A stretch of 64,000 nucleotides of DNA from Prunella strophiata (GCA_036583965.1 JAZBQD010000005.1:1165456-1229455); one strand, 5' to 3'. Numbered from the stretch's first letter, positions 35,816 to 58,535 are shown. Numbers and translations are program-made. The notes: a model not told the origin generated them from the sequence alone.

Positions 35816-36830
35816 TCCAGTGAGGATCCCACCAGATCCCAGCTCCATCCCAGCCCTGGGACTCTCCCAGCACTTCTGGAAGCTTCCAAGGCTCCACCTC
35901 GACACCAGATCCCTCCTGGACCCTCCAGATCCCTCCTGGCTCCACCAGGCCCCACTTGGACCTACCAGATCCCACCTGGACCTTCCAGATTTCACACGGA
36001 TTCCTCAGATCTTGTCTGGATCCACCAGATCCCTCCTGGACCCTCCAGATCTTTCTTGGATCTACCAGATCTCACACAGATCCTCCAGACTCCTCCTGGA
36101 TCCCCCAGATTTCTTCTGGACCCTCCAGATTTCTTCTGGATCCTCCAGATCCTTCCTGGCTTCCCTCCAGATCTCACACAGACCCTCCATACTCCACCAG
36201 GATCCACCAGATCCCTCCTAGATCCACCAGATCTCACACAGATCCTCCAGACTCCTCCTGGCTCCACCAGATCCCTTTTGGATCCACAAGATCTCACATG
36301 GACCCTCCAGCTCCCCTCTGGCTCCACCAGATCCCACCTGGACCCTCCAGATCCCTCCTGGATCCACCAGATCCCACACAGATACTCCAGACTCCACCAG
36401 GATCCACCAGATCTCACATGGACCCTCCAGATCCCCCCTGGACCCACCAGATCCCTCCTGGACCCTCCAGATCCTTCCTGGATCTTCCAGATCACACACA
36501 GACCCTCCAGACTCCTCCTGGCTCCACCAGATCACTTTTGGATCCACCAGATCTCTCCTGGCTCCACCAGATCCCTCCTGGACCCTCCAGACTCCTCCTG
36601 GCTCCTCCAGATCTCACAGAGACCCTCCAGACTCCACCAGGATCCACCAGATCCCTTTTGGATCCTCCAGATCCCAGCTGGACCCTCCAGACTCCTCCTG
36701 GCTCCTCCAGACTCCACTGGGATCCCCCAGATTTCTTCTGGACCCTCCAGATCCCCCCTGGATCCCACAGATCCCTCCTGGATCCCTCCTGGATCCCACA
36801 GATCCCTCCTGGATCCCGTGGCTGGATCCC
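35816..36830. repeat. CCAGATCCCTCCTGGACCCT array
   Basis: Diverged units of about 27 bp, probably still within the RAB5B 3' UTR or beyond it. Frames on both strands are artefacts. Confidence 0.88.
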
Positions 36831-36929
36831 CGATCTCTCCGTGGCGGCAGCGGGGCCGGCCCGGCCGGGACTGGACCCCCGGGGACCCCCGGGGACCCCC
36901 GGCCTGCCCGGCCGGACACTCGGACCCCC

Positions 36930-37343
36930 AGAGCCCCCTGGATCCCTCCTGGATCCCACAGATCCCTCCTGGACCCTCCAGAGCCCCCCTGGATCCCAGG
37001 ATTGGGGGTCCCAGAGCCCCCTGGATCCCACAGATCCCTCCTGGATCCACCAGATCCTCCTGGATCTCTCCTGGATTTGGGGGTCCCAGAGCCCCCCTGG
37101 ATCCCAGGATTGGGGGTCCCAGAGCCCCCCTAGATCCCCCCAGATCCTCCTGGATCTCTCCTGGGTCTGGGGGTCCCAGAGCCCCCCTGGATCGCTCCAG
37201 GATCTTGGGATTGGGGGATCCCAGAGCCCCCTGGATCTCTCCTGGGTCTCTCCTGGATTTGGGGGTCCCAGAGCCCCCCTGGATCTCAGGATTGGGGGTC
37301 CCAGAGCCCCCCTGGATCCTCCTGGATCTCTCCTGGATTTGGG
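36930..37343. repeat. GGGGGTCCCAGAGCCCCCCT repeats
   Basis: Units of 60-90 bp combine CTGGATCTCTCCTGGATTTG and GGGTCCCAGAGCCCCC. Confidence 0.85.
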
Positions 37344-37344
37344 G

Positions 37345-39075
37345 GACACCTGGGGACACTGAGGGGACACTGAGGGGACACCTGGGGACACTGAGGGGAC
37401 ACCTGGGGACACTGAGGGGACACCTGGGGACACTGAGGGGACACCTGGGGACATTGAGGGGACACCTGGGGACACTGAGGGGACACCTGGGGACACTGAG
37501 GGGACACCTGGGGACACTGAGGGGACACCTGGGGACACTGAGGGGACACCTGGGGACACTGAGGGGACACCTGGGGACACTGAGGGGACACCTGGGGACA
37601 CTGAGGGGACACCTGGGGACACTGAGGGGACACCTGGGGACACTGAGGGGACACCTGGGGACACTGAGGGGACACCTGGGGACACTGAGGGGACACCTGG
37701 GGACACTGAGGGGACACCTGGGGACACTGAGGGGACACCTGGGGACACTGAGGGGACACCTGGGGACACTGAGGGGACACCTGGGGACACTGAGGGGACA
37801 CCTGGGGACACTGAGGGGACACCTGGGGACACTGAGGGGACACCTGGGGACACTGAGGGGACACCTGGGGACACTGAGGGGACACCTGGGGACACTGAGG
37901 GGACACCTGGGGACACTGAGGGGACACCTGGGGACACTGAGGGGACACCTGGGGACACTGAGGGGACACCTGGGGACACTGAGGGGACACCTGGGGACAC
38001 TGAGGGGACACCTGGGGACACTGAGGGGACACCTGGGGACACTGAGGGGACACCTGGGGACACTGAGGGGACACCTGGGGACACTGAGGGGACACCTGGG
38101 GACACTGAGGGGACACCTGGGGACACTGAGGGGACACCTGGGGACACTGAGGGGACACCTGGGGACACTGAGGGGACACCTGGGGACACTGAGGGGACAC
38201 CTGGGGACACTGAGGGGACACCTGGGGACACTGAGGGGACACCTGGGGACACTGAGGGGACACCTGGGGACACTGAGGGGACACCTGGGGACACTGAGGG
38301 GACACCTGGGGACACTGAGGGGACACCTGGGGACACTGAGGGGACACCTGGGGACACTGAGGGGACACCTGGGGACACTGAGGGGACACCTGGGGACACT
38401 GAGGGGACACCTGGGGACACTGAGGGGACACCTGGGGACACTGAGGGGACACCTGGGGACACTGAGGGGACACCTGGGGACACTGAGGGGACACCTGGGG
38501 ACACTGAGGGGACACCTGGGGACACTGAGGGGACACCTGGGGACACTGAGGGGACACCTGGGGACACTGAGGGGACACCTGGGGACACTGAGGGGACACC
38601 TGGGGACACTGAGGGGACACCTGGGGACACTGAGGGGACACCTGGGGACACTGAGGGGACACCTGGGGACACTGAGGGGACACCTGGGGACACTGAGGGG
38701 ACACCTGGGGACACTGAGGGGACACCTGGGGACACTGAGGGGACACCTGGGGACACTGAGGGGACACCTGGGGACACTGAGGGGACACCTGGGGACACTG
38801 AGGGGACACCTGGGGACACTGAGGGGACACCTGGGGACACTGAGGGGACACCTGGGGACACTGAGGGGACACCTGGGGACACTGAGGGGACACCTGGGGA
38901 CACTGAGGGGACACCTGGGGACACTGAGGGGACACCTGGGGACACTGAGGGGACACCTGGGGACACTGAGGGGACACCTGGTGAATGGACATTGAGGGGA
39001 CATTGAATGGACACTGAGGGGACACCTGGGGACACTGAGGGGACACCTGGGGACACTGAGAGGACACTGCTGTAG
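37345..39075. repeat. 21-bp array (GGGGACACCTGGGGACACTG), about 80 copies
   Basis: Almost perfect over 1.6 kb, with one ACATTGA variant at about 37450 and a broken end near 38982-39010. The homogeneity suggests recent expansion or gene conversion. All six frames are open for long stretches because 21 is divisible by three. Confidence 0.97.
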
Positions 39076-39136
39076 GAGCTGGGGTGGCCTTGTGGGTGAT
39101 GTCACCTGAGTGACCTTGGCCGTGGTCACCTCACAG

Positions 39137-39592
39137 GGATGTCCCCATGGTCACAGGGATGTCCCCATGGTCACAGGGATGTCCCCTCAGTGACCTCAGC
39201 CGTGGTCACCTCACAGGGATGTCCCCATGGTCACAGGGATGTCCCCATGGTCACAGGGATGTCCCCATGGTCACAGGGATGTCCCCATGGTCACAGGGAT
39301 GTCCCCATGGTCACAGGGATGTCCCCATGGTCACAGGGATGTCCCCATGGTCACAGGGATGTCCCCATGGTCACAGGGATGTCCCCATGGTCACAGGGAT
39401 GTCCCCATGGTCACAGGGATGTCCCCATGGTCACAGGGATGTCCCCATGGTCACAGGGATGTCCCCATGGTCACAGGGATGTCCCCATGGTCACAGGGAT
39501 GTCCCCATGGTCACAGGGATGTCCCCATGGTCACAGGGATGTCCCCATGGTCACAGGGATGTCCCCATGGTCACAGGGATGTCCCCTCAGTG
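39137..39592. repeat. 20-bp array (GGGATGTCCCCATGGTCACA)
   Basis: About 22 near-perfect units, with one TGACCTCAGCCGTGGTCACC interruption at 39190-39215. Each unit holds CCATGG. Confidence 0.96.
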
Positions 39593-40690
39593 ATCCCAGT
39601 GGTGGCCTCGATGTCCCCAGGTGTCCCCAGCCATGCCACCCCTCCAGTGCCACCCCTGTCCCCTCCCCCTTTGTCCCTGTCCCCTTTGCACTTTATGCTC
39701 AGATGTCCCAGGGTGGCAGCGAGGGGACAGCAGTGCCACCCCTGCCCTTTGTCCTCGTGTCCTTGGCACTTCTGTGTCCCCACCCTGTCCAGGGGACACC
39801 CCAGTTGGGGACACCCCGAGGTGGTGACACCCTGAATTTGGGGACAGCCCGACTTGGGGACACCCAGAATTGTCCCCCCTGGCACGGGGGTGGCAGCTCC
39901 GGGGTGGAGGGACCTGGTCCTGTATGAAACCCCTGGGGACACCTTGGGGACATTGCCAGGGACACCTTGGGGACATTCCCGGGGCTCCAGAGCCTCTGGG
40001 ATTGGTGACATTGGTGTCCCCAGGGTGGTGACAGAGCCTGCAGCGTCCCGGCCCCACCCTGGGGACACCTTGGGGACATTCCCGGGGCCACCTCAGGGCC
40101 ATTCCCAGGGACACTCCCGAGGACACCTCGGGGACACTTCCAGGGCCACCTCGGCGCCACCTTGGGGACATTCCCGGAGCCACCTTGGGGACATTCCCGA
40201 GGCCACCTCGGGGTCACCTCAGGGCCATTCCTGGGGCCACCTCGGGGACACTCCCGGTGCCCCTGGCCTGGTGACATCACTGTCCCCAAAGCGGTGCCCC
40301 CCCTGTCCCAAACGGGGACACCGCAGCTCCTGCCACGCTTTAGTTTCACTTTAATTTTTCTTCCTTTTTTTCCTTTTTCGTCTCTTTCTTTTAATTTTTC
40401 CCTTTTTATCGCCTCTTTCTTTTATTTTTTCCTTTTTTTCACCTTTTTATTTCTCTTTTTTCCCTTTTTTCGCCTTTTTCCCCTCGGATTTTCTTTATTT
40501 TTCCCCTTTTTTCCTTGCTTTGGGACGCTCCACTCTCGCTGAAATAACAATCGTGGTAACCACACCCTCGGGTCGCTGATTTCCCCCTGTATTTAATGTA
40601 AAGTAAAAAACAAAAAAAACAACAAAAAAAACCAACAAGGACATTAAAAAAAACAAGGAAAAAAATCCCAAAAAGCGGAAACTTCCCAAC
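39593..40690. other. Low-complexity spacer between RAB5B and SUOX
   Basis: 39593-40340 is C/G-rich with loose GGGGACACCTTGGGGACATT repeats. 40345-40520 is a T-rich pyrimidine tract, and 40590-40670 is A-rich (TGTATTTAATGTAAAG). A RAB5B transcript end could lie here, but no canonical AATAAA with GU element is clear on the + strand. No gene is recognised. Confidence 0.6.
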
Positions 40691-40889
40691 TTTTTGTGTG
40701 CTCAGGGAGGGGACAGGCGACAACTCCGGGGCCACCCGGTGCCAGCAGCCGCTGCCAGATCGCGGCCCTGCCCTGATAACGCTTATCAGAGTTCGCAGCT
40801 GCCTGCCGGCTCCTGGTTTTTGCCGGTTTTTTCCCTTTTTTTCCCGTTTTTTCCCCCCCAAAAAAATTCCCACCGGGAATTTCGGGTGG

Positions 40890-41125
40890 CGTTGCCCCTT
40901 TAAATCCGCGTGGCCGCTTTAAGACCCCCCCCTTGTTTTTCTCATGGTGTTGCCGCTTTAATTTGGCTGCGGTGGGGCCCACCCTGAGCGAGGCCACGCC
41001 CACTGGCGCCCCGTTAAAGTAAACAGAAGGGGCTTGGTCAGGTCCGCTACGAGGCCACGCCATCGCCCCCTCTTAAAGCGGCCACGCCCGCAGGGACATC
41101 GCGGGACCGGAACCGTTACGCAGGT
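40890..41125 (+). promoter_or_regulatory. Probable SUOX promoter with GCCGCTTTAA and GGCCACGCC motifs
   Basis: GCCGCTTTAA occurs at 40913-40922 and 40952-40961 and inverted at 41073-41082. GGCCACGCC (KLF/Sp-like) occurs at 40992, 41053 and 41080. The region is CpG-rich and lies 1.2 kb before SUOX. Confidence 0.5.
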
Positions 41126-41129
41126 GCGC

Positions 41130-41935
41130 GGCGGGGACAACCGGGACCGGGAGGGGAACGGGGACAACCGGGAGCGGCACCGGGATGGGAACGGGGCGGG
41201 AAAACCGGGAGCGGGGTGGGGCTGGGGGACGGAGAAGCGGGACCCCGCTGGGGCTGGGGGGGGAACAACGGGGACCGGGGGAGGGCGGGGACAACCGGGA
41301 TGGGGAGGGGAAGGGACAACCGGGACCGGGATGGGGTTGGGGAGGGGACAACCGGGACTGGACCGGGCTGGGAACAACCAGGACCGATCGGTCTGGGGAC
41401 AACCGGGACCGGGATGGGGTTGGGGAGGGGAAGAACGGGGACCGGATGGAGTTGGGGGAGGGGACAACCGGGACCGGGCTGGGAACAACCGGGACCGATC
41501 GGTCTGGGGACAGCCGGTACCGGACCGGGCTGGGAACAACCGGGACCGATCGGTCTGGGGACAGCCGGTACCGGGATGGGGTTGGGGAGGGGACAACCGG
41601 GACCGGACTGGGGATAACCGGGACCGGATTGGCCTGGGAACAACCGGGACCGATCGGTCTGGGGACAGCCGGTACCGGACCGGGCTGGGCACAACCGGGA
41701 CCGGATTGGCCTGGGAACAACCAGGACCGATCGGTCTGGGGACAGCCGGTACCGGGATGGAGTTGGGGAGGGGACAACCGGGACCGGATGGCGTTGGGGG
41801 AGGGGACAACCGGGACCGATCGGACTGGGGATAACCGGGGCCGGACCGGGCTGGGCACAACCGGGACCGGATTGGCCTGGGAACAACCGGGACCGGGCTG
41901 GGACTGGGTGCGGGCACAACGGGCACCGGGCTGGG
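41130..41935. repeat. CpG-rich GGGACAACCGGGACCGG array
   Basis: Diverged units of 30-60 bp include GACCGATCGGTCTGGGGACA and GGATGGGGTTGGGGAGGGGA. It lies between the probable SUOX promoter and its first exons. Confidence 0.88.
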
Positions 41936-42130
41936 TTCGGTACGGCGGGAGAACCGGGACCGGGGTCACGGAGGGGCGGAACCGGAGCGCGGAACCGGGC
42001 GCGGTTGCGTGGCAGGAGAGGTCCCTGATTGTCGCTTCCCCCGGCAGCGTCACCGGGGCCGTTTCCCGTCCCGGGAACAGGTGCCCGCCCCAGCCCGCGC
42101 TCTCACCGTCCCGCCGCCGCGCCGGCCGCG

Positions 42131-42166
42131 ATGTGCTGCTCCGGGGCCCATTGGCCGGCAGCAGAG
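42131..42166 (+). other. Possible first SUOX exon (ATG to GTAGGA donor)
   Basis: A well-placed ATG (GCCGCGATGTG) opens 12 codons and meets a GTAGGA donor. Joined to an acceptor at 42248 it would continue as [18 protein letters not shown], which resembles a mitochondrial presequence, but that frame soon meets a stop. Whether it is coding or 5' UTR is unresolved. Confidence 0.35.
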
Positions 42167-42276
42167 GTAGGAATCGGCCCCGGCCGGGGGGCTCCCGTGT
42201 CCCCGGTGCCCCCGGTGTCCCCCCGGTGTCACGGGGCCGCTGTGACAGCGCTTGTCCCGGAAGGGCTCCCGCGCTG

Positions 42277-45200
42277 ATGCAGCTGCCCGCGTGCTCCGGT
42301 TGGCCCCGACCGGTTAGCGCGGCCCGGGGGGGAACCGGGAGGGAGGAGACCCCGGGACACCGGGGAGAGACCCCGGGACACCGGGGAGAGACCCCGGGAC
42401 ACCGGGGAGAGACACCGGGGGGACACCGGGGAGCGGCCCCGGTGCTGGCGGCGCTGCTCGGAATCGGGGCCGTCCTGGCCTACGGAGAGCGGCGGCGGAG
42501 GGTGAGCGACACCGGGGGTGGTGGCACCGGGGGTGGTGGCACCGGGGTGGGGGCGGGGACAGCGGGGTGGGGTTGGATCCCGGCGGGAGGCGGCACCGGA
42601 GGGGCGGATCCCCGTGAGAGGTGACACCGGGACAGCGGGGACGAGGGAGGGCGTTGGTTTGGCACCGGGGGTGGGTCCGGGGGAAAGGGGGGTGGCACCG
42701 GGAAAGGGGTGGCACCGGGATCCCAAGAAAGGGGTGACACCGGGACAGGGGGATGCCGAGGGAAGGGGTGACACCGGGACAGGGGTGACACCGGGACAGG
42801 GGGATCCCGGGACAGGGGGGGGGGGGGGGTGTGACACCGGGACAGGGGTGACACCGGGATCCCAAGGAAGGGGTGACACCGGGACACGGGGATCCCGGGA
42901 CGGGGGGGGGGGGTGACACCGGCACAGCGGGATCCCGGTGACACGGGGGTGACACCGGGACAGGGGGATCCCGGGACGGGGGGGGGGGGTGACACCGGGA
43001 TCCCAAGGAAGGGGTGACACCGGGACAGGGGATGCCGAGGGAAGGGGTGACACCGGGATCCCAAGAAAGGGGTGACACCGGGATCCCAAGGAAGGGGTGA
43101 CACCGGGATCCCAAGGAAGGGGTGACACCGGGACAGGGGGATCCCGGGACGGGGGGGGGGGGTGTGACACCGGGACAGGGGATGCCGAGGGAAGGGGTGA
43201 CACCGGGACACGGGGATCCCGGGACAGGGGGGGGTGGCACCGGGACAGGGGTGACACCGGGATCCCAAGGAAGGGGTGACACCGGGACACGGGGATCCCG
43301 GGACGGGGGGGGGGGGTGACACCGGGACAGGGGGATCCCGGGACGGGGGGGGGGGGTGACACCGGGACACGGGGATCCCGGGACGGGGGGGGGGGGTGTG
43401 ACACCGGGACAGCGGGATCCCGGTGACACGGGGGTGACACCGGGATCCCAAGGAAGGGGTGACACCGGGATCCCAAGGAAGGGGTGACACCGGGATCCCA
43501 AGGAAGGGGTGACACCGGGATCCCAAGGAAGGGGTGACACCGGGACAGGGGGATCCCGGGACAGGGGGGGGGGGGGGGGGGGGGGTGTGACACCGGGACA
43601 GGGGATGCCGAGGGAAGGGGTGACACCGGACACGGGGATCCCGGGACGGGGGGGGGGGGTGTGACACCGGGACAGGGGTGACACCGGGATCCCAAGGAAG
43701 GGGTGACACCGGGACAGGGGATGCCGAGGGAAGGGGTGACACCGGGACAGCGGGATCCCGGTGACACGGGGGTGACACCGGGATCCCAAGGAAGGGGTGA
43801 CACCGGGATCCCAAGGAAGGGGTGACACCGGGATCCCAAGGAAGGGGTGACACCGGGATCCCAAGGAAGGGGTGACACCGGGATCCCAAGAAAGGGGTGA
43901 CACCGGGACAGGCGTGACACCGGGATCCCAAGGAAGGGGTGACACCGGGACAGGGGGACCCGGGACGGGGGGGGGGGGTGTGACACCGGGACAGGGGATG
44001 CCGAGGGAAGGGGTGACACCGGGACACGGGGATCCCGGGACGGGGGGGGGGGGTGTGACACCGGGACAGGCGTGACACCGGGATCCCAAGGAAGGGGTGA
44101 CACCGGGACAGGGGGTTCCCGGAGGGGGTGACACCGGGACACGGGGATCCCGGGACGGGGGGGGGGGGTGTGACACCGGGACAGGCGTGACACCGGGATC
44201 CCAAGGAAGGGGTGACACCGGGACAGGGGGTTCCCGGAGGGGTGACACCGGGACAGGGGGATCCCGGGACGGGGGGGGGGGGTGACACCGGGACACGGGG
44301 ATCCCGAGACAGGGGGGGGTGACACCGGGACAGGGGGGGGGGGGGGGTGTGACACCGGGACAGGGGATGCCGAGGGAAGGGGTGACACCGGGATCCCAAG
44401 GAAGGGGTGACACCGGGACACGGGGATCCCGGGACGGGGGGGGGGGGTGACACCGGGACACGGGGATCCCGGGACGGGGGGGGGGGGTGTGACACCGGGA
44501 CAGGGGGTTCCCGGAGGGGGTGACACCGGGATCCCAAGGAAGGGGTGACACCGGGACAGGGGGACCCGGGACGGGGGGGGGGGGTGTGACACCGGGACAG
44601 GGGTGACACCGGGACAGGGGGATCCCGATGACCCTCCCGGTTCCGCAGACGCCGAGGAAGCCGCGCCTCCCCAGCCCCGCAGAGTACCACACGGTACACC
44701 CGGGCCGAGGTGGCGCAGCACCGCAGCCCCACCGAGCGCGTGTGGGTCACGCCCGGCACCGACGTGTTCGACGTCACCGATTTCGTGGAGCTTCACCCGG
44801 GGGGACCGGACAAAATCCTGCTGGCGGCCGGGGGAGCCCTGGAGCCCTTCTGGGCTCTCTACGCCGTCCACAGCCAGCCCCACGTGCTCGAGCTGCTCCG
44901 TGACTACAAAGTGGGCGAGCTGAGCCCCGAGGACGCCTCGCCGCCACCGGGGGACACCGAGGACCCGTTCGCCGGTGACCCCCCGCGCCACCCGGCGCTG
45001 CGGGTGAACAGCTTGAAGCCTTTTAACGCCGAGCCGCCACCGGAGCTGCTGACCCAGAGCTTCCTGACGCCCAACGAGCTTTTCTTCACCCGCAACCACC
45101 TCCCGGTGCCCGCCGTGGAACCGGGCTCTTACCGGCTGCGCGTGGAGGCTCCCGGTGGCCGCGCGTTGTCGCTGTCGCTGGCGGAGCTCCGGCAGCGCTT

Positions 45201-46781
45201 CCCCAAGCACGAGGTGACGGCCACGCTGCAGTGCGCCGGGAACCGGAGGTCCGAGATGAGCCGGGTGCGGCCGGTCAAGGGGCTGGCCTGGGACATCGGT
45301 GCCATCAGCACGGCGCGCTGGGGCGGGGCGGCGGCTCCGCGACGTGCTGCTGGCCGCCGGTGTCGGCGACAGCACCGGCGACACCGAGTGGCACGTGTGC
45401 TTCGAAGGGCTGGACCAGGACGCTTCGGGGACGCCGTACGGAGCGTCCATCCCGTTAAAGCGAGCGCTGAGCGCCGAGGCCGAGGTGCTGCTGGCCTACG
45501 AGATGAACGGGCGGGAGCTGCCGCGCGATCACGGCTTCCCGGTGCGCGTGGTGGTGCCCGGTGTGGTCGGGGCGCGGAGCGTGAAGTGGCTGCGGAGCGT
45601 GGCGGTGTCGCCGGCCGAGAGCCCGAGCCACTGGCAGCAGAACGACTACAAGGGGTTCTGCCCCTCCGTGGATTGGGATTCCGTGGATTTCCGCGCCGCC
45701 CCCGCCATCCAGGAGCTGCCGGTGCAGTCGGCGATCACCGAGCCCCGGCCCGGGGCCGCCGTGCCCGCCGGGGAGCTGACGGTGAAGGGCTACGCCTGGA
45801 GCGGAGGAGGACGGGAGGTGGTCAGGGTGAGTGAGCATTAATTAGCATTAATTAGCATTAATTAGCGGTGTTTCTGGTAGGTGGGTGTGGCCCTGTGGTG
45901 ATTAATTAGTGGTAATCAACGCTACTTAGCTCTGCTTCTGGAAGGTGGGTGTGGCTCTATGCGAATTAATTAACTCCAATTTTATCTCTTTTTGGCAGGT
46001 GGATGTGGCTCTATGCTGATTAATTAGTGCTAATTAGCTCTATTTCTGCCAGGTGGATGTGGCTTTATGCTAATTAGTTAACACTAATTATCACTAATTA
46101 CCCGGGCAGGTAGATGTGTTTCTATACTAATTAATTAACGTTAATTATCACTAATTACCCCGGCAGGTGGATGTCTCTCTGGACGGGGGCCGGACGTGGC
46201 GCGAGGCCGAGCTGGGCGTGCGGCCGGGCCTGGGCGTGGCTCTGTGCTAATTAATTAACACTAATTATCACTAATTACCCTGCAGGTGGACGTGTCTCTG
46301 GATGGTGGCCGGACGTGGCGCGAGGCCGAGCTGGGCGTGGCTCTGTGCTAATTAATTAACACTAATTATCACTAATTACCCTGCAGGTGGATGTCTCTCT
46401 GGACGGTGGCCGGACGTGGCGCGAGCGAGCTGGGCTGGGCGTGGCTCTGTGCTAATTAATTAACACTAATTATCACTAATTACCCTGCAGGTGGATGTCT
46501 CTCTGGACGGTGGCCGGACGTGGCGTGAGGCCGATCTGGGCGCGCGGGCCGCCGGAGCGTGGCCGGGGCTGGGCGTGGCTCTGTGCTAATTAATTAACAC
46601 TAATTATCACTAATTACCCTGCAGGTGGACGTGTCTCTGGACGGTGGCCGGACGTGGCGTGAGGCCGAGCTGGGCTGGACATGGCTCTATATTAATTATC
46701 TCTATTTCTGCCAGGTGGATGTGGCTCTATACTAATTCATAACACTAATTATCACTAATTACCCTGCAGGTGGATGTCTCT
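42277..46781 (+). CDS. SUOX: Sulfite oxidase, mitochondrial (3' end in gap)
   Basis: SUOX oxidises sulfite to sulfate in the mitochondrial intermembrane space using heme b5 and molybdopterin. Exon A (42277-42501) encodes a presequence with an in-frame ETPGHRG repeat, then [16 protein letters not shown]. Exon B (44649-45826) holds the cytochrome b5 domain: HPGGPDKI and AVHSQPH supply heme His codons at 44793 and 44869. The Moco domain follows: [21 protein letters not shown] (Mo-ligand Cys codon 45232), then [37 protein letters not shown] and [15 protein letters not shown]. Two single-base insertions break the frame, at about 44693 (before [12 protein letters not shown]) and about 45330 (between STARWGGA and LRDVLL). 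The final exon ([16 protein letters not shown]) is seen only as array copies; the C-terminal dimerisation domain is missing. Confidence 0.95.
42349..42433 (+). repeat. In-frame 21-bp repeat inside the SUOX presequence
   Basis: Three copies of a 21-bp unit (core GAGACCCCGGGACACCGGGG) plus one altered copy encode ETPGHRG heptapeptides between the start and the [10 protein letters not shown] segment. Confidence 0.8.
42505..44640. repeat. GGGGTGACACCGGGATCCCA array with G9-G20 runs in SUOX intron
   Basis: Units of 24-60 bp mix GTGACACCGGGACAGGGG, GATCCCAAGGAAGGGGTGAC and GATGCCGAGGGAAGGGG modules, with homopolymer G runs of 9 to about 20 (longest near 43565). Such runs are prone to consensus error. 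Confidence 0.93.
45827..46781 (+). repeat. AT-rich array with six copies of the SUOX exon 4 acceptor edge
   Basis: TAATTAATTAACACTAATTA units are unlike the GC-rich surroundings. Acceptor plus exon start ([16 protein letters not shown]) is copied at 46167, 46286, 46387, 46491, 46625 and 46770, the last cut by the gap. Earlier partial forms (GGTGGATGTGGCTCTATG) lie near 45998 and 46052. Confidence 0.93.
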
Positions 46782-47281
46782 NNNNNNNNNNNNNNNNNNN
46801 NNNNNNNNNNNNNNNNNNNNNNNNNNNNNNNNNNNNNNNNNNNNNNNNNNNNNNNNNNNNNNNNNNNNNNNNNNNNNNNNNNNNNNNNNNNNNNNNNNNN
46901 NNNNNNNNNNNNNNNNNNNNNNNNNNNNNNNNNNNNNNNNNNNNNNNNNNNNNNNNNNNNNNNNNNNNNNNNNNNNNNNNNNNNNNNNNNNNNNNNNNNN
47001 NNNNNNNNNNNNNNNNNNNNNNNNNNNNNNNNNNNNNNNNNNNNNNNNNNNNNNNNNNNNNNNNNNNNNNNNNNNNNNNNNNNNNNNNNNNNNNNNNNNN
47101 NNNNNNNNNNNNNNNNNNNNNNNNNNNNNNNNNNNNNNNNNNNNNNNNNNNNNNNNNNNNNNNNNNNNNNNNNNNNNNNNNNNNNNNNNNNNNNNNNNNN
47201 NNNNNNNNNNNNNNNNNNNNNNNNNNNNNNNNNNNNNNNNNNNNNNNNNNNNNNNNNNNNNNNNNNNNNNNNNNNNNNNNN
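46782..47281. other. Assembly gap, exactly 500 N
   Basis: This placeholder gap lies between SUOX and PDE1B, which face each other tail to tail. The SUOX 3' end and possibly the PDE1B 3' UTR are inside. Confidence 0.99.
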
Positions 47282-47766
47282 CAGGGCACAGTGCCACCCT
47301 CACGGTGTCACCAGCCAGACCCCGCGGGCACCGAGGAGAGCCCAGTGGCCCTGGCGGTGACAGCGTGTCCCCCCCTGGCTGTCCCCAGTGCCACCATCCC
47401 TGTCCCAGCCCCTCCCGAGCGGGAAAAGCGATTTTAAAAATCCCAAAGGACCGAGCCCGGCGGGGGGGCCGGGGTGGCAGTGAGGGACCGGCGACAGAGG
47501 GGACAGCCCGGGGGGCTCCTGGCACAGAGGTGGCACCGGTCCTGGCACAGAGGTGACACCGGTCCTGGCACGGAGGTGGCACCGATCCGAGCCCGGCCCC
47601 GGGGGCTCCTGCCCTGCGGATGGTGCTGAACTCGATGGCATCGAAGACGACACGGTGTCACTCGGCCGGACAAGGACCTGCCGGGAGGGGACAGTCACCG
47701 CCGTGTCCCCGCCCCCCTCCCGGTGTCCCCGCCCCTCCCGGTGTCCCCACCTCGCTCCTCCCGCCG

Positions 47767-57777
<10,011 letters not shown>

Positions 57778-57789
57778 CTGGGGCACGGG

Positions 57790-58450
57790 GGGCACCGCGG
57801 GGAGGGGGCACGGGGTGTCAGAGACCCCCGGGGACAGAGGGGACGGGTGTGAGAGACCCCCGGGTGGGGGCACGGGGTGTGAGAGATGCCGGGGAGGGGG
57901 CACGGGGTGTCAGAGACCCCCGGGGACAGAGGGGACGGGTGTGAGAGACCCCCGGGGACAGAGGGGACGGGGTATCAGAGACCCCCAGGGACAGCCCCGG
58001 GGGGTACGGGGCGTGATAGATCCCCGGGGAGGGGGCACGGGGTGTCAGAGACCCCCGGGGATAGAGGGGACGGGGTGTGAGAGACCCCCAGGGACAGAGG
58101 GGACAGACAGGGTGTGAGAGACCCCCGGGGACAGCCCCAGGGGACAGACAGGGTGTGAGAGACCCCCAGGGTGGGGGGCACGGGGTGTCAGAGACCCCCG
58201 GGGTGGGGGGCACGGGGTGTCAGAGACCCCCAGGGACAGGGGGGACAGGGTGTGAGAGACCCCTGGGGACAGAGGGGACAGGGGCGACAGGGGGGACAGG
58301 GGACAAAGGTGGGACAAGAGGACGGGTGGCATTGGCCCCCAGGGACAGCCCCGGGTGGGTGTCAGAGACCCCCAGGGACAACGGGGACCCCCGACAAGGG
58401 GGGGACAGGGTGTTAGAGACCCCCAGGGACAGAGGGGACAGCCCCCAGGT
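57790..58450. repeat. GTGTGAGAGACCCCCGGGGA array
   Basis: Units of about 30-45 bp alternate GTGTCAGAGACCCCC with GGGACAGAGGGGACGG. The array starts within about 30 bp of a PDE1B exon acceptor. Confidence 0.9.
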
Positions 58451-58535
58451 TGGGGACAGTGGTGTCACAGGAAGGGGACAGGAGAATTGGGAGATTCCCA
58501 CCTGGGGAGCGCCACCCCCGTGGTGGCACCGTGAC

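Noticed and set aside
39139..39592. CRISPR-like array
   Set aside because: 20-bp units abut with no unique spacers, in a vertebrate gene context.
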